Shown here piece after piece: positions 62,666 to 64,000 of a stretch of 64,000 nucleotides of DNA. The translations under genes were made by a program, and so were the position numbers. The notes beneath the pieces are model-generated. The model saw only the letters and a program-made list of their open reading frames with translations, ran no database searches and was not told the origin of the DNA. Positions within the stretch are counted from its first letter, which is position 1. Each line of letters begins with the position of its first letter. The DNA is from Streptomyces sp. CGMCC 4.7035. GTDB lineage: Bacteria; Actinomycetota; Actinomycetes; Streptomycetales; Streptomycetaceae. The stretch lies in contig NZ_CP134053.1 of assembly GCF_031583065.1 (NCBI RefSeq), positions 2,914,001 to 2,978,000 on the forward strand, read 5' to 3'.

Positions 62666-64000
62666 ATGCACACCGACAAGGAGCGCTGCGTACGCGCGGT
62701 CCAGTCGAAGGACGCGCGCTTCGACGGCTGGGTTTTCACGGCCGTCCTGACCACACGGATCTACTGCCGGCCCAGTTGCCCGGCCGTGCCGCCGAAGCCG
62801 GAGAACATGACGTTCTACCCGAGCGCGGCCGCCTGCCAGCAGGCCGGATTCCGGGCCTGCAAGCGATGCCGCCCGGACACCAGCCCCGGCTCGCCCGAGT
62901 GGAACCAGCGCGCCGACCTCGTCGCCCGTGCCATGCGGCTGATCGCCGACGGCGTCGTCGACCGCGAGGGCGTGCCCGGCCTCGCCGCCCGCCTCGGCTA
63001 CAGCACCCGCCAGATCGAGCGCCAGCTCCTCGCCGAACTCGGCGCCGGCCCCCTCGCGCTCGCCCGGGCCCAGCGTGCCCAGACCGCCCGGCTGCTCATC
63101 GAGACGACCGCGCTGCCGATGGCGGACATTGCCTTCGCGGCCGGCTTCTCCTCGATCCGCACCTTCAACGACACCGTCCGCGAGGTCTTCGCGCTCTCCC
63201 CGAGCGAGCTGCGCGGCCGCATCCCGAAGCACACGGTGATCGCCCCTGGCGTTCTGAGCCTGCGGCTGCCGTTCCGCGCCCCGCTCAACCCCGACAACCT
63301 CTTCGGGCACCTGGCCGCGACCGCCGTCCCCGGCGTGGAGGAGTGGCTCGACGGCGCGTACCGGCGCACGCTCCGCCTGCCCTACGGCCACGGGATCGTG
63401 GCCCTGACCCCGCAGCCCGACCACATCGGATGCCGCCTCACCCTCAGCGACCTGCGCGACCTGCCCGTCGCCATCAGCCGCTGCCGCCGCATGCTCGACC
63501 TGGACGCCGACCCGGTCGCCATCGACGACCTGTTGCGCACCGATCCGCTGCTGGCACCGCTGGTCGACAAGGCCCCCGGCCGCCGGGTGCCGCGCACCGT
63601 CGACGAGGCCGAGTTCGCCGTACGGGCCGTCCTGGGCCAGCAGGTCTCCACGGCCGCCGCCCGCACCCACGCGGCTCGCCTGGTCACCGCGCACGGCGTA
63701 CCGGTCGAGGATCCCGAGGGCGGCCTCACCCATCTCTTCCCGGCGCCCGAGGCGCTCGCCGCCCTCGATCCCGAGTCACTCGCGATGCCCCGCACCCGTC
63801 GTACCACGTTCACCACCCTCGTCCGCCAACTCGCCGAGGGTGAACTTCACTTGGGTGTCGAGAGCGACTGGGAGGAGAGCCGCGCCCGGCTGCTCTCACT
63901 GCCCGGCTTCGGCCCCTGGACGGTCGACGTGATCGCGATGCGCGCCCTCGGCGACCCCGACGCGTTCCTGCCGACCGACCTCGGTATCCGGCGCGCCGCA
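62666..64000 (+). CDS. Ada-AlkA fusion DNA repair protein, 5' part (runs off the window)
   Basis: The frame is open to the end, 445 codons so far. Residues 1-75 are the Ada methylphosphotriester domain (FDGWVFTAVLTTRIYCRPSCPA ... GFRACKRCRPD) with the four zinc-site cysteines. An AraC-type helix-turn-helix follows (VPGLAARLGYSTRQIERQLLAELG, MADIAFAAGFSSIRTFNDTVREVFALSPSELR). Then comes the AlkA glycosylase with the HhH motif LPGFGPWTVDVIAMRALGDPDAFLPTDLG. It senses and removes alkylated bases. ATG 62666 or 62654. Divergent from the MetF-like gene. Confidence 0.92.
   Translation, partial: MHTDKERCVRAVQSKDARFDGWVFTAVLTTRIYCRPSCPAVPPKPENMTFYPSAAACQQAGFRACKRCRPDTSPGSPEWNQRADLVARAMRLIADGVVDREGVPGLAARLGYSTRQIERQLLAELGAGPLALARAQRAQTARLLIETTALPMADIAFAAGFSSIRTFNDTVREVFALSPSELRGRIPKHTVIAPGVLSLRLPFRAPLNPDNLFGHLAATAVPGVEEWLDGAYRRTLRLPYGHGIVALTPQPDHIGCRLTLSDLRDLPVAISRCRRMLDLDADPVAIDDLLRTDPLLAPLVDKAPGRRVPRTVDEAEFAVRAVLGQQVSTAAARTHAARLVTAHGVPVEDPEGGLTHLFPAPEALAALDPESLAMPRTRRTTFTTLVRQLAEGELHLGVESDWEESRARLLSLPGFGPWTVDVIAMRALGDPDAFLPTDLGIRRAA

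Overview
The window is very GC-rich actinobacterial DNA and almost certainly comes from a Streptomyces chromosome. Signs of this are the strong G/C third-position bias, many GTG starts, four-base ATGA overlaps, a gluABCD-type amino-acid transporter, an F420-type luciferase-like oxidoreductase, and families largely confined to Streptomyces (DUF5994-like proteins, actinobacterial Asp23/AmaP relatives).

Left part, about 1-27 kb, is accessory in character. It opens with a broken-off aldo/keto reductase, an XRE/MmyB-type regulator, two short-chain dehydrogenases and a cyclophilin-like lipoprotein. A gene-poor stretch, an uncharacterised gene and an IS110-family element (A, about 6.1-7.4 kb) follow. 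From 7.9 to 25.2 kb lies a dense stress/signalling block: a frameshifted fatty-acid desaturase, a CorA-like channel, four DUF5994-like paralogues (three with a shared ~115-nt leader), a GNAT-AAA+ fusion, a slipin/SPFH protein, two SpoIIE-type PP2C phosphatases, and an Asp23/AmaP envelope-stress module. That module sits beside an ECF sigma factor whose co-transcribed partner joins an anti-sigma-like zinc motif to an Asp23-like domain. Decayed GAF and DNA-ligase pieces follow. A second IS110 element (B, about 25.7-27.0 kb), in the same orientation as A, closes the block. The non-coding left end of each IS carries a repeat of its own right-end sequence, as expected of a bridge-RNA locus.

Right part, 27-64 kb, looks like ordinary chromosome: an orphan pcaL-type fusion gene hard against IS B, a metallo-hydrolase, exonuclease III, a 172-bp MITE-like palindrome with CTAG target duplication, the glutamate-type ABC transporter operon, a secreted CocE/NonD hydrolase, two gamma-glutamyltransferases, a ClpC-like unfoldase, and a divergent methionine aminopeptidase/XRE pair sharing a duplicated 16-bp box. 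A reductive pyrimidine or hydantoin catabolism cluster follows (two nitrilase-type ureidopropionases, class III aminotransferase, PucR regulator, dihydropyrimidinase, LLM oxidoreductase, NCS1 permease). Next come a PAP2 phosphatase, an inositol-phosphatase-like enzyme, a CrtI-like oxidoreductase, a macro-domain protein and a MetF-like reductase. An Ada-AlkA DNA repair gene runs off the right edge.

No tRNA, rRNA or CRISPR array was seen. Function assignments rest on motifs and recalled family features, not on searches.
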